NCBI GenBank assembly: GCA_913775305.1
Contig: CAJYIY010000093.1
Location: 1 to 63,794 of the forward strand
From: an uncultured Erwinia sp.
Lineage (GTDB): Bacteria; Pseudomonadota; Gammaproteobacteria; Enterobacterales; Enterobacteriaceae
Reading direction: 5' to 3'
DNA: 63,794 nucleotides
Part shown: piece after piece, positions 1 to 8,448 of the stretch
Layout of the letters: each line of letters starts with the position of its first letter
Position numbering within the stretch: position 1 is the first letter of the stretch
The notes under the pieces: generated by a model
The model's input: the letters and a program-made list of their open reading frames with translations, nothing else
Databases searched by the model: none
Told to the model about the DNA's origin: nothing
Position numbers and translations under genes: made by a program

Positions 1-1632
1 TCCCTGCAGGATGAACTGGCAGCCAACACTCTGTTGCTACAGAAAAAGGAAATGAGTGCCAGCGAGCAGATTAAAGCCAGCAATGCCGATTTAATGGCAG
101 AGAAAAAGTCAGCAGAGCAGAAGCTTAAAGCGTTACAGACGAAACTTGATGCTATGCAGGCGCAGCAGACAGCTTTGCTCACTGAAAAACAGCAGCTTCA
201 AAACGATCTCAAAGGAAATGCGCAAACAAGCGCGGCACTCAACGCGCAAACGAAGGAACTGCAGGATAAGCTTGCTATGGCTCAGCAGCAGCATAAAGCC
301 CTGGTGGCAGAAAATGAGAAACTGCAGCATCAGCTCAACAATTTGCCGACCGCTGCTCAGCTGGCTGAAAGTCAGAAAAAAACGCAAGCGCTCCAGGCAC
401 AGCTTGATAGCGCCATTCTGCTTCAGAAAAATAAAAGCAGTGTTAGCGAACAGGATAAAACTCGCAACGCCGCGTTGATGGCTGAAAAAAACGCAGCAGA
501 AGATAAGGTCAAAACGCTACAGAAGGAACTGTCCGTCGCGCAGGCACAGCAGACAGCGCTTCAAACCGAGAAGCAGCAGCTTCAACAGAAATTACAGAGT
601 AATGCCACCGTTGTTGCGCAGTTGAAAGAGCTGCAGGATAAACTTGTTGCCGCACAGCAGCAGCAAAACATTACGCAGTCAGAAAAAGAAAAATTACAGC
701 ATCAGTTAGATAACATGCCCAGCGAGGGGCAGCTGGCAGATAGCCAGCTTAAGATAAAAGCGCTTCAGGGGCAGTTAGATGCTGCGTTACTGCTCCAGAA
801 AAAAACGACTGTTGCCAGTGTTGATGCCGCGAAAAACGGTGAGTCAACCATTACCGCTCAGTACAAGGCGGCAGAGGATAAGATTAAACAGCTGCAGGCA
901 GAACTGGATGCGGCTCAGGTCCAACTAACCCAGGCGACAAAACAGAATGTTTCACAGAAAGTTAAAACTCTTCCAGAGATAACATCAGAAACGCTGAAGA
1001 AGAAATCAACACGAGAAGCTTATGCAATCGGCCTCTCTCTTGGTAGTGAGATTCTTCAGCTTCAGGCTGAAAATCGCAACTGGGCATCTACGGATACCGA
1101 CAAACCGAGCGTTCTGGCAGGGATTATTGATTCATTTCAGGGCAAAGAGAAACTTTCCCCCATCGAGCTGCAAAAATCGCTCATGAACATTTCTGAACGT
1201 GTGGCATCAGGCCGTGAGAAATTCATGAGCGATTTAGATAAGTCGACTAAAAAATTCATTGCCGCCTTTACAAAACAGAAGAACGTCAAAAAGAGCACTT
1301 CTGGATTTTGGTATCGTGTAGGATATGAAGGTGACACGCCTATTCCCGCTGGTGCAGTAATTGATGTTGTTGTAAAAGAAAGTCTGACAAATGGTAAGGT
1401 TATTGAGGACATGGATGCTAAGGGTATTGTTCTGACTCAGCCTATTTCAGCATTCCCACCGGTATTCCGTGAAGCACTGTCTAAACTAAAAAACCATGGT
1501 TCGATAACTATCGTTGTTCCACCTGCGCTGGCCTATGGAGATAAAGGCTATCCGCCGAAGATACCACCGAATGCAACTATGGTTTATGATCTTCGTATTT
1601 CAGAAGTTTATCCAGAGCAGGCTAAGAAATAA
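1..1632 (+). CDS. Coiled-coil protein with C-terminal FKBP-type PPIase domain (5' partial)
   Basis: The frame is open from the first base, so the start lies outside the window; no signal peptide can be judged. About 300 visible residues are a Gln/Lys/Glu/Ala-rich coiled coil built from repeats of about 125-127 residues (units opening LMAEKKSAEQKLKALQ and LMAEKNAAEDKVKTLQ, then a partial third). The last ~210 residues match an FKBP_N dimerisation region followed by an FKBP_C domain (ALAYGDKG...IPPNATMVYDLRI), as in FkpA/Mip-like periplasmic isomerases. The usual V-x-Y-x-G strand reads VVVKES and the FD pair reads IE, so catalytic activity is doubtful. It may instead be a chaperone or structural protein. 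The FKBP call is firm; the biological role is unknown. Confidence 0.8.
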   Translation, partial: SLQDELAANTLLLQKKEMSASEQIKASNADLMAEKKSAEQKLKALQTKLDAMQAQQTALLTEKQQLQNDLKGNAQTSAALNAQTKELQDKLAMAQQQHKALVAENEKLQHQLNNLPTAAQLAESQKKTQALQAQLDSAILLQKNKSSVSEQDKTRNAALMAEKNAAEDKVKTLQKELSVAQAQQTALQTEKQQLQQKLQSNATVVAQLKELQDKLVAAQQQQNITQSEKEKLQHQLDNMPSEGQLADSQLKIKALQGQLDAALLLQKKTTVASVDAAKNGESTITAQYKAAEDKIKQLQAELDAAQVQLTQATKQNVSQKVKTLPEITSETLKKKSTREAYAIGLSLGSEILQLQAENRNWASTDTDKPSVLAGIIDSFQGKEKLSPIELQKSLMNISERVASGREKFMSDLDKSTKKFIAAFTKQKNVKKSTSGFWYRVGYEGDTPIPAGAVIDVVVKESLTNGKVIEDMDAKGIVLTQPISAFPPVFREALSKLKNHGSITIVVPPALAYGDKGYPPKIPPNATMVYDLRISEVYPEQAKK

Positions 1633-1656
1633 TCATAAAAATTAGAAAATAAAAAA

Positions 1657-1680
1657 CGCATTCAGGAATATCTGAATGCG
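1657..1680. terminator. Bidirectional hairpin terminator
   Basis: A perfect 9-bp stem, CGCATTCAG / CTGAATGCG, with a 6-nt loop lies between the FKBP gene and the convergent FaeA-like gene. On the minus strand the hairpin is followed by a run of six T, so it best terminates the FaeA-like gene. On the plus strand the T-run is weaker. Confidence 0.75.
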
Positions 1681-1693
1681 TCAGGTTTTGAGG

Positions 1694-1954
1694 CTAACCC
1701 GTGAAAGACTTGGTTTTATTCCAGTACAGGCTCTTTCGCTGTTTAACCGAAGTAATAACACCCTCTTTTTCCAACTTGATCAGAATATGCCGTGCATTGT
1801 AGATACTGAGATCCGATCTGTCGGCGATATCTCTCGTGCTGGCATACACCGTGATATCATCGTTAGAGTCACTTTCTTTAAAAAAATCATGAAGTGCATT
1901 GATAACACGCTCAACGGATGTTGCTTTTTGAAAGTCCCTGGTGGATTCAATCAT
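1694..1954 (-). CDS. FaeA/PapI-like winged-helix regulator
   Basis: An 86-residue protein whose middle (TRDIADRSDLSIYNARHIL, then KLEKEG) matches the winged-helix core of the FaeA/PapI family, small regulators of fimbrial operons that act with Lrp and Dam-dependent phase variation. The ATG is preceded by a strong AAGGAGTT ribosome site. It lies convergent to the FKBP gene and divergent from the MarT-like regulator. No fimbrial genes are visible in the window, but the left edge cuts the region. DNA binding is inferred from the family; the target is unknown. The surrounding DNA is more AT-rich than the rest of the window, consistent with acquired DNA. Confidence 0.7.
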   Translation of the reverse strand: MIESTRDFQKATSVERVINALHDFFKESDSNDDITVYASTRDIADRSDLSIYNARHILIKLEKEGVITSVKQRKSLYWNKTKSFTG

Positions 1955-2321
1955 TATGTAACTCCTTCTTAGTAAACCCGGCTCCTGCCGAACTATAAAA
2001 AATAAAATCCCCTGATAATCAAGTGGAGTAATGATAACTTCTGCGACTGGAAATCAAAACTTAATATCAATTATTTAATAACAATATAATAAAATATCGT
2101 ATTTTAATGATAATTAATTATAATGTTCTGATTGGGTGATAAAATAAGCGCTTATTAAGGATATTAATTCGTAATGTTAAGTCGTGACAAAAATTAAAGA
2201 AATTATGAACGGGAAATCATTTTTACGAATAATGAGTCAAGGAAGCCTGGGAGGTCGGTTTTTCTCCTGGAAATGATAATGTTCGTAAATATACCAATGA
2301 ATTATCACATGCAGATACCCT
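1955..2321. other. AT-rich divergent intergenic region
   Basis: A 367-bp gap between the FaeA-like gene (minus) and the MarT-like gene (plus), made largely of A/T runs. A TATAAT hexamer lies at 2119-2124 without a clear -35 partner. The MarT-like ATG has no good Shine-Dalgarno sequence. A GGGAGG is present about 70 bp upstream of that ATG, in a stretch that could pair with a downstream TCTCC. Such A/T content is typical of H-NS-silenced accessory promoters. No further gene is seen. Confidence 0.5.
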
Positions 2322-3161
2322 ATGAAATACTCCATTAATAACTATGTTGAATTTGATGCTTGTGATGGAATACTGAGCCTGATGAGCGACGAAAACGTTT
2401 CAGTACAACTTTCAAAGCCAGGCTGCAGGCTTTTGAATGAATTGGTTACTCATTCCGGTACTACGCTAACGCGTGATGAGCTGCTACAAAATGTCTGGGA
2501 GAACCATGGGTTGACGCCTTCCAGCAACAATCTTAGTAATCACATTAGTTTTCTGAGAAAAATTTTATCCCAGCTTGGGATGGAAGATAATATTATTATT
2601 ACTTCGCCAAGGGAAGGCTTCAGGCTGGAGGCTGATGTACAGAGAATTTGCGATAGCCGCTGTAATCAGGATGAAAAAGAACAGGATGACGGTGACGTTG
2701 AGGAAAACCCAGTCGCGCATGCTATTACCAAAGAGAAAACAACAAATAAATTAATACAACGTCTTTGCTACTTCATAAAAAGAGAAGTTATAAACAGACA
2801 CTTCATTGCACTGGCTGCTATTTTATTATCGCTGATTTTTCTTAAGGATGAGTTTTCAAACGTTTCTTTATTCAACGAAAAAAACGCAATATCGTCAGTT
2901 GGATTATGCAGTATAGTTGATTTAGAATCAGGAAAAGAAATTATCGATAAAGAAAAAATAAATCTGGTTAAGAAAATTATTAATGAAAAAAACATTAACT
3001 GTGTTAATAAAAGAAGCCGTATTTATATGAAAAAAACTCAGTTAACTAAGGGTTCAGAACATCACCAGCAGGCGATTTTTATTGTGCAATGTTTATCCGA
3101 ACCTGTCGAAAAAGAATCCAGGTGTGAGAGCTATCTTTCACTAAAACTTCAAAAACCATGA
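2322..3161 (+). CDS. MarT/ToxR/CadC-like transmembrane transcriptional regulator
   Basis: A 279-residue protein with an N-terminal OmpR-type winged helix (residues about 1-107; TRDELLQNVW and SNNLSNHISFLRKIL are the recognisable blocks), a charged Asp/Glu-rich linker, one membrane segment near residues 160-177 and a short periplasmic C-terminus with cysteines. This is the ToxR/CadC arrangement: a membrane-anchored one-component regulator. The stop overlaps the start of the next gene by 4 bp. That gene resembles FidL, so the pair mirrors marT-fidL of Salmonella SPI-3, where MarT activates the autotransporter misL. The target here is not visible. The start lacks a good ribosome site. Confidence 0.75.
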   Translation: MKYSINNYVEFDACDGILSLMSDENVSVQLSKPGCRLLNELVTHSGTTLTRDELLQNVWENHGLTPSSNNLSNHISFLRKILSQLGMEDNIIITSPREGFRLEADVQRICDSRCNQDEKEQDDGDVEENPVAHAITKEKTTNKLIQRLCYFIKREVINRHFIALAAILLSLIFLKDEFSNVSLFNEKNAISSVGLCSIVDLESGKEIIDKEKINLVKKIINEKNINCVNKRSRIYMKKTQLTKGSEHHQQAIFIVQCLSEPVEKESRCESYLSLKLQKP

Positions 3162-3640
3162 AAAAAATAATTTTTTTCTGCAGCGTCATTCTTTGTTTAC
3201 TTGCCGGAATCGTTATCAGCTTAAGCGAAAAAAAGCCCCATTCCGGTGATGGAAAGCTGGTACTCTCCTGCAGCGCGAAGGTGGATTTTGAGATAAGACA
3301 GCCTGATGCATTCACGCATATGGAGGGGCGGATCAGCCTGACGACACTGGACCGCAGGCGTATCGCGCTGCTGTATAATGGACGACTGGTCGCACCGGAA
3401 GGCCGTTTTATCCTGAGCAGAACGCTGTTAATGGATTATCAGTACCATCCTGAAAATCACGTACTGGAACTGACCTGGAATCACAGTAACGTCAGTGAAT
3501 TAGATACGGCTCCCGATGAAGTGTTTTACCGTAATCTGATGAAGAGTCGATCCTTTATCCTTTATCTGACCCGATTTGATCACGCTGCATGGATGGTTTC
3601 AGGATTGACGACCCCGCTGTATGTTTGTAACGACAGTTAA
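3158..3640 (+). CDS. FidL-like membrane protein
   Basis: A 160-residue protein with an N-terminal hydrophobic segment (FFCSVILCLLAGIVISL) serving as signal anchor, followed by a predicted periplasmic domain rich in beta-type sequence with cysteines near both ends. It overlaps the upstream ToxR-like gene by 4 bp (ATGA), indicating translational coupling. Size, topology and context fit the FidL-like family that accompanies MarT-type regulators. By analogy with ToxR/ToxS and other paired systems it may modulate its partner's periplasmic domain, but that is inference. A bidirectional terminator follows directly. Confidence 0.65.
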   Translation: MKKIIFFCSVILCLLAGIVISLSEKKPHSGDGKLVLSCSAKVDFEIRQPDAFTHMEGRISLTTLDRRRIALLYNGRLVAPEGRFILSRTLLMDYQYHPENHVLELTWNHSNVSELDTAPDEVFYRNLMKSRSFILYLTRFDHAAWMVSGLTTPLYVCNDS

Positions 3641-3675
3641 AAAAACGCTGACAGCGTCATGCGTGTCAGCCGTTT
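3641..3675. terminator. Bidirectional hairpin terminator
   Basis: GCTGACA (3647-3653) pairs with TGTCAGC (3664-3670). A run of A lies on the left, which is a T-run on the minus strand. It separates the FidL-like gene from the convergent ABC permease gene. Confidence 0.7.
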
Positions 3676-3703
3676 CTCAAAACTGATTCAGGTTGTTGAA
3701 TAA

Positions 3704-4705
3704 TTACTGGCGGCGCTGAACGTAGGTTATCGCCAGCGCAACCGCCAGCACCAGACCTTTAATGATATCCATGGCATAGTAGGGCACGGACAGCATCACC
3801 AGGCCATTTTGCAATACGCCAAGGATCACCGCGCCAAGCAGGGTCCCCAACGCATTTGGCTTACCGGCACCGGCCAGAGAAAGTCCAATCCACGCGGCGG
3901 CCACTGCATCCATTAAATATCCGCCGCCCGCGTTAACCTGTGATGAACCGATACGGGAAGCCAGCAGAATACCGCCCAATCCGGCCAGCAGTGAGGCGAT
4001 TACGTAAGCCACCACGCGATAGCGGTTGGTGCGGATACCGGACAGGCGCGCGGCCTCCGGATTGCCACCGATAGCATACATGCGGCGCCCGTGACTGGTG
4101 AGTGAGAGCAGCAGCTGAGCCACCCCTGTTACCACCAGCATCACAATAACGATAATCGGCACCTGCCCCAGCAGCGAAAATACCGGTGGAACGACACCTA
4201 CGGCCATATCACCATCTGGCAGTACCATGTTTTCGGTAATGGAGCCGCCAAAGCTGTAGGTCATCGCCACACCCTGCACGACAAACAGACTGGCAAGCGT
4301 AGCCAGCATGTCGGGTATTTTCAGCACCACGATCATAAAGGCGTTAAACAGCCCCACCAGCGTACAGAGCAGTAGGGTTAACGCAATCGCCGCCGCAGGC
4401 CCGAAGCCATACCAGACAAAGAAAGAAATCACCAGCGAGTTTGCCAGCGATGCGGTCGAGCCCACTGAAAGGTCAAATCCGCCGATGGTCAGCGACACCG
4501 ACACGCCAATGGCGATTACCGTTACGATAGCGATTGAGCGCAGAATATTAATGATGTTGCCGGGTTCCAGAAAGCTGTCAGACGCCAGGCCAAAACCGAT
4601 GATCAGCGCCGCTACCGTCAGCAACATTCCCCACTTGTAGAGAAAATCGAACAACTGATGCCGGACAGAGACTGTCGGCTTGAGGGAAATCTCTTTGCTG
4701 CTCAC
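3704..4705 (-). CDS. RbsC-type sugar ABC transporter permease
   Basis: A 333-residue hydrophobic protein of the RbsC/BPD_transp_2 family with multiple membrane spans. Hallmarks are GGFDLSVGSTASLANSLV, the cytoplasmic GGNPEAARLSGIRTNRYR loop that contacts the ATPase, and the C-terminal GTLLGAVILGVLQNGLVML. It would form the membrane channel for a sugar or sugar-like solute. The ATG overlaps the stop of the ATPase gene by 4 bp, so the two are co-translated. No substrate-binding protein gene is adjacent on either side. Substrate unknown. Confidence 0.85.
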   Translation of the reverse strand: MSSKEISLKPTVSVRHQLFDFLYKWGMLLTVAALIIGFGLASDSFLEPGNIINILRSIAIVTVIAIGVSVSLTIGGFDLSVGSTASLANSLVISFFVWYGFGPAAAIALTLLLCTLVGLFNAFMIVVLKIPDMLATLASLFVVQGVAMTYSFGGSITENMVLPDGDMAVGVVPPVFSLLGQVPIIVIVMLVVTGVAQLLLSLTSHGRRMYAIGGNPEAARLSGIRTNRYRVVAYVIASLLAGLGGILLASRIGSSQVNAGGGYLMDAVAAAWIGLSLAGAGKPNALGTLLGAVILGVLQNGLVMLSVPYYAMDIIKGLVLAVALAITYVQRRQ

Positions 4706-6207
4706 GCGGGTGTTCCTCCGGTCGAATAAAGTAAAAGTGTTTCTTCGTCAGTCTCACTGGCTGCCATTTCGGCCACAACGCGCCCGTCCCACAGTACGCA
4801 GATGCGGTCACACAGTCCGACCAGCTCGGCAAACTCGCCGGAGGCATAAATCACCCCCTTGCCCTGGCGAGCCAGTCCGTCGATAAGTTCAAACAGGTCT
4901 GTTTTTGCTTTGATATCAACACCCTTTGTCGGTTCGTCGAGAATCAGTATATCGGCGTTGTTCCGCAGCCATTTCCCAATCGCCACTTTTTGCTGGTTAC
5001 CGCCGGACAGGCGGCGCAGCGTCTGTCGCGGACCGGTGGTTCGAATCCCCAATCTGGCGATGATCTCCTCCGCCCAACGCCACGCACGGCGGTGGCCAAA
5101 CAGGCTCCAGCGGGAAAAACTGTTGTCGGCGCTAACGCTAAGATTCATCACGACCGATTCATCGACAAAAATGCCCTCTTTACGCCTTTCCTCGGGGACC
5201 AGCGCCATACTCTTTTTAACGGCGGCATAGGGTGAAGAAGGTTTCCAAGGCTTACCGTGCAGTTCACCCCGGATGATTCGGCTGGCGCTGGCACCAAACA
5301 GCGCCTTACACAGCTCCGTTTTCCCTGCGCCTGCCAGTCCGGCAATGCCCAGGATCTCGCCTTTGCGCAGCGTCAGCGTAATATCTTTCAGCCGTTGCTC
5401 ATCGTGCAGGCCGTCAATATGCAGCAGGATTTCCTCGCTGTACGGCGGACGGCGTGGTGGATAGATGTCGTCAAGCTGATGGCCCAGCATCTTTTCGACA
5501 ATTTGTTCGCCGCTGAGGTCCTGCATCGGGCCGCTTTCAATCAGCTTGCCATCGCGAAGCACCGTCAGGCGATCGCAGATAGCCTTCAGTTCGTGTATAC
5601 GGTGCGAAATAAACACCACGCCGATACCGCTGTTTTGCAGGCGGCGCACTACGGCAAACAGGCGTTCACTTTCGTGCTGATCGAGCGGTGCCGTCGGCTC
5701 GTCCAGAATCAGGAACCGACAGTGATGTGACAGCGCACGAGCCAGTAAAATCTGCTGTTTTTCCGCCAGCGTACAGTGTTCAACCTGACGTCGCAGGTCG
5801 ATTTTTACATCAAGCTGTTCCAGCAGCGCACGCGCCTGACGGCGTACGGCGCCCCAGCGATAGAGCTGTCCTCCTTCGGCCAGTCGATCCAGCATGATGT
5901 TTTCCGCCACGCTCATACCGGGTACCAGGGCAACGTCCACTTCCTGCTGCACCAGATGAATGCCCAGCTGCCGGGCATCACGGGGGGATCGAAGGGCTAC
6001 CGGCTGGCCGTTGAGCAGTATTTCACCGGTGAAATGGTCATATACCCCGGACAGAACGGCCATCAGCGTGGATTTACCGGCTCCGTTAGCCCCGGTCAGT
6101 GCGTGAACAGAGTACCCCTCTAAAGTGAGGTCCACCGATTTGAGAGCCATAAAACCGCCAAAAGTGATGGAGATATGGCGCATTTCAAGGCGATTTTGCG
6201 CGGTCAC
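4702..6207 (-). CDS. Sugar-type ABC transporter ATPase (two nucleotide-binding domains)
   Basis: A 501-residue RbsA/MglA-type ATPase with two fused nucleotide-binding domains. Domain 1 has Walker A GANGAGKS and Walker B LILDEPTAPLD. Domain 2 has GLAGAGKT, signature LSGGNQQK and Walker B LILDEPTKGVD. Both catalytic glutamates are present. It energises the downstream permease. The annotated start is GTG with a poor ribosome site; an ATG eight codons further in is possible. About 105-120 bp upstream lies a MetJ-box-like tandem octamer, which would link this transporter to methionine supply. The absent binding protein must be encoded elsewhere. Confidence 0.85.
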   Translation of the reverse strand: MTAQNRLEMRHISITFGGFMALKSVDLTLEGYSVHALTGANGAGKSTLMAVLSGVYDHFTGEILLNGQPVALRSPRDARQLGIHLVQQEVDVALVPGMSVAENIMLDRLAEGGQLYRWGAVRRQARALLEQLDVKIDLRRQVEHCTLAEKQQILLARALSHHCRFLILDEPTAPLDQHESERLFAVVRRLQNSGIGVVFISHRIHELKAICDRLTVLRDGKLIESGPMQDLSGEQIVEKMLGHQLDDIYPPRRPPYSEEILLHIDGLHDEQRLKDITLTLRKGEILGIAGLAGAGKTELCKALFGASASRIIRGELHGKPWKPSSPYAAVKKSMALVPEERRKEGIFVDESVVMNLSVSADNSFSRWSLFGHRRAWRWAEEIIARLGIRTTGPRQTLRRLSGGNQQKVAIGKWLRNNADILILDEPTKGVDIKAKTDLFELIDGLARQGKGVIYASGEFAELVGLCDRICVLWDGRVVAEMAASETDEETLLLYSTGGTPA

Positions 6208-6512
6208 GGGCGTGTATTCTCTGCTTAATCAATGAGGGTGCGCTGCATTTTTTAATGAATTATCGCGGCAGGCAACGAACGAAAGAGCATAAGCTAACAC
6301 AAAATCTTCTTAGCCATCCAGATGTCTATATATAACGGGGTTAAGCGCTGATTTAAGAATTAATCTCAGTATATAAAGTCTGAAGAATGCGTTTAATTAG
6401 CATAGTGACATGGTGATGTGGGATTGAACGGTGGGAAACGCAGGTAGCAGAGAGTGATGGTGAGAATGAACATCACGGTGTGTGAATGAAGCCTTAGCCT
6501 CATTATCGACTT
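6208..6512. other. Promoter region of the orphan ABC operon
   Basis: A gap of roughly 300 bp between the sodA terminator and the ABC ATPase gene. It holds the MetJ-like site at 6312-6327 and, read on the minus strand, TATATA immediately before it as a candidate -10 with TTAAAT about 16 bp further upstream. No open frame long enough for a substrate-binding protein exists here. Confidence 0.5.
6312..6327 (-). promoter_or_regulatory. Candidate MetJ operator (two tandem met boxes)
   Basis: On the minus strand the sequence is AGACATCT GGATGGCT. MetJ binds two or more tandem copies of the 8-mer AGACGTCT. The first copy matches 7 of 8 bases and the second 5 of 8, which is within the range of natural operators. 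It directly follows a TATATA -10-like hexamer in the promoter of the ABC ATPase-permease operon, the position expected for repression. Confidence 0.45.
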
Positions 6513-6546
6513 AAAAAAGCCGGTAACGCGATGCGTTACCGGCTTT
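6513..6546. terminator. Strong bidirectional terminator after sodA
   Basis: AAAAGCCGGTAACGC pairs with GCGTTACCGGCTTTT around a 3-nt loop, with A- and T-runs on the flanks. This is a textbook intrinsic terminator for sodA on the minus strand, and it would also insulate the opposite direction. Confidence 0.9.
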
Positions 6547-6564
6547 TATCAATGCTGCGGAAAA

Positions 6565-7182
6565 TTACTTAGCAGCAGCAAACAGGTCAGCAGCCTGATC
6601 CCAGTTAACCACATTCCAGAAGGCTTTGATGTAGTCAGGGCGTTTGTTCTGATATTTCAGGTAGTAAGCGTGCTCCCACACGTCCAGACCGATGATTGGC
6701 GTACCGGATGCACCGGCGATCGCTTCACCCATCAGCGGGCTGTCCTGGTTGGCAGTAGAAACGACCGCCAGCTTGTCACCCTTCTTAACCAGCCACGCCC
6801 AGCCTGAACCGAAACGGGTGGTGGCTGCTTTTTCGAACTCAGCTTTGAACGCGTCAACGCTGCCGAAGTCTTTTTCGATAGCCGCTTTCAGTTCGCCGCC
6901 CAGCGTGGTGCCGGTTTTCAGACCTTTCCAGAAGAAGCTGTGGTTAGAGTGACCACCGGCGTTGTTACGCAGAGGGCCTTTCTTATCCGCTGGCAGCTGG
7001 TCCAGTTTGGCGATCAGTTCGTCAACAGGCAGGTCGGCGAATTCAGTACCTTCCAACGCCGCGTTAGCATTGTTAACGTAGGTCTGATGGTGTTTAGTGT
7101 GATGGATTTCCATCGTCTGCTTGTCGAAATGGGGTTCCAGCGCGTCGTATGCGTAAGGCAGGGATGGCAGTGAATAACTCAT
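6565..7182 (-). CDS. sodA: Manganese superoxide dismutase
   Basis: A 205-residue cytoplasmic Mn superoxide dismutase that converts superoxide to hydrogen peroxide and oxygen. It is very close to E. coli SodA (opening [19 protein letters not shown]). Metal ligands are His27 (EIHHTKHH), His81 (GGHSNHSF), Asp167 and His171 (LDVWEHAYY). A longer reading from an ATG five codons upstream is open, but the GGAG ribosome site spaced 9 nt before MSYS and the family start favour 7182. It is a single-gene unit between its own promoter and a strong terminator. Confidence 0.97.
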   Translation of the reverse strand: MSYSLPSLPYAYDALEPHFDKQTMEIHHTKHHQTYVNNANAALEGTEFADLPVDELIAKLDQLPADKKGPLRNNAGGHSNHSFFWKGLKTGTTLGGELKAAIEKDFGSVDAFKAEFEKAATTRFGSGWAWLVKKGDKLAVVSTANQDSPLMGEAIAGASGTPIIGLDVWEHAYYLKYQNKRPDYIKAFWNVVNWDQAADLFAAAK

Positions 7183-7207
7183 GTTCATCATCTCCATTAT
7201 TATCAGG

Positions 7208-7270
7208 GGTGCCAGTAGGGCACCGGGTAAGCAGTCGGATCATTATAGTTAAATAAATGATCGGGAAAAG
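7208..7270 (-). promoter_or_regulatory. sodA promoter and leader hairpin
   Basis: On the minus strand, ACTATAATGATCC supplies a consensus TATAAT (7242-7247), the same context as the E. coli sodA -10. The sequence just upstream is A/T-rich, as in the Fur/SoxRS-controlled E. coli promoter, but no clear Fur box was aligned here. The leader contains GGTGCC CTACT GGCACC (7208-7224), a short hairpin ahead of the ribosome site. Confidence 0.65.
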
Positions 7271-7479
7271 GGTTATCAATGCCCCGACAAAAGTAAGGGT
7301 ATCGTTTATCGCCTGTGAGATGCACGGGTTATCGCCTTTCACCGCTGGGTGACAAGGCAAATAATCTGAGGAAGATTTGGTCCAGCAGATCGGTCGGTTA
7401 ATAAACGATCGGGGTGCCGCCACGCTGCCCGCACTGCTGGCGTGACAGCAAAGAATTCCGCAGGTTTTGCTGGTTTAAA

Positions 7480-8310
7480 TCAGCCGCCGATCAGCCGTTG
7501 TGGATGAGTGTAGACCGTAGCACGACCCGGCTTGCAGAAGCCGACCAGCGTCAGGTTGCTGCGCTGTGCCACCTCAACCGCCAGACGGGTGGCGGCAGAG
7601 ACGGCAAACAGGATCTCCACACCACACACGGCAGCCTTCTGTACCATTTCGTAGCTGGCGCGGCTGGACACCAGTACCGCCCCCGTTCCCCAGTTGTCAC
7701 GGCTACGCAGTCCAAGTAGCTTATCCAGCGCTACGTGACGGCCAACATCTTCACAACCGGCGGTTAACAGGCCGTCTGGCCGGATCCAGGCGGCAGCGTG
7801 GGTGCAGCCGGTCAGCTGTCCCACCGGCTGGCAGCCGCTGAGCTGATGCAGCGCGCCGTCGAGGTTGTTGAGATCAAAGGTCTGGCTGAACGGCAAAGCT
7901 TCAATCGGTTTACCAATTTCCGCCAGCTGCTCCACGCCACAGACGCCACACCCGGTGCGCCCGGCCATCGCCCGGCGACGTGCTTTCAGCCCCATAAAGC
8001 GACGGCTGGAGAGCTCAACGTGGACTTCAATCCCGTCACAGGCGGGCAGAATATCTATGCCGTAAATCTCTGTCGGGCTGCTGATAATCCCTTCCGACAA
8101 CGAAAAACCAACGGCAAATGCATCCAGATCTTTTGGCGTGGCCATCATCACCACATGGGAGATGCCGTTGTACACCAGCGCCACCGGAACCTCCTCCGCC
8201 AGCCAGTCCGGGCGGGCGTGCTGCAGCTTATTCCGCTGCCAGACTTCCCCTAAACCCGCCCCGATAACCTCGGCCGGTTGCTTGTCGATATTGTGCTGTT
8301 TTTCGCTCAA
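7480..8310 (-). CDS. fdhD: Formate dehydrogenase accessory sulfurtransferase FdhD
   Basis: A 276-residue protein nearly collinear with E. coli FdhD. It takes sulfur from the cysteine desulfurase IscS and delivers it to the molybdenum-bis-MGD cofactor of formate dehydrogenases, which is essential for their activity. The catalytic CxxC is visible in [13 protein letters not shown] near residue 120. C-terminal conserved blocks include [14 protein letters not shown] and [13 protein letters not shown]. It is divergent from fdoG, its client enzyme, across a 138-bp region. The RBS and start are consistent with family length (277 in E. coli). Confidence 0.96.
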   Translation of the reverse strand: MSEKQHNIDKQPAEVIGAGLGEVWQRNKLQHARPDWLAEEVPVALVYNGISHVVMMATPKDLDAFAVGFSLSEGIISSPTEIYGIDILPACDGIEVHVELSSRRFMGLKARRRAMAGRTGCGVCGVEQLAEIGKPIEALPFSQTFDLNNLDGALHQLSGCQPVGQLTGCTHAAAWIRPDGLLTAGCEDVGRHVALDKLLGLRSRDNWGTGAVLVSSRASYEMVQKAAVCGVEILFAVSAATRLAVEVAQRSNLTLVGFCKPGRATVYTHPQRLIGG

Positions 8311-8448
8311 TCTGCTTTATCCTTCACCAACAACCACACGGTCAGTGTGGTAACATTGCGACCACATGCGGTTCAACGGATGCAATTGTGAACCTCATAA
8401 CAAAACGCTGCAAAAATAATTGAGCCACATCGATACAGGAAGAATGCG
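8311..8448. promoter_or_regulatory. Divergent fdhD / fdoG promoter region
   Basis: The region contains an inverted repeat CCACAC (8334-8339) GGTCA GTGTGG (8345-8350) close to the fdhD start and an AGGAAG ribosome site before fdoG. No confident FNR, NarL or CRP site is seen, in keeping with the low-level aerobic expression known for the Fdo enzyme. Confidence 0.45.

Noticed and set aside
7094..7423. Frame extending upstream of sodA on the minus strand
   Set aside because: It overlaps the sodA start and promoter in another frame and shows no protein family features.
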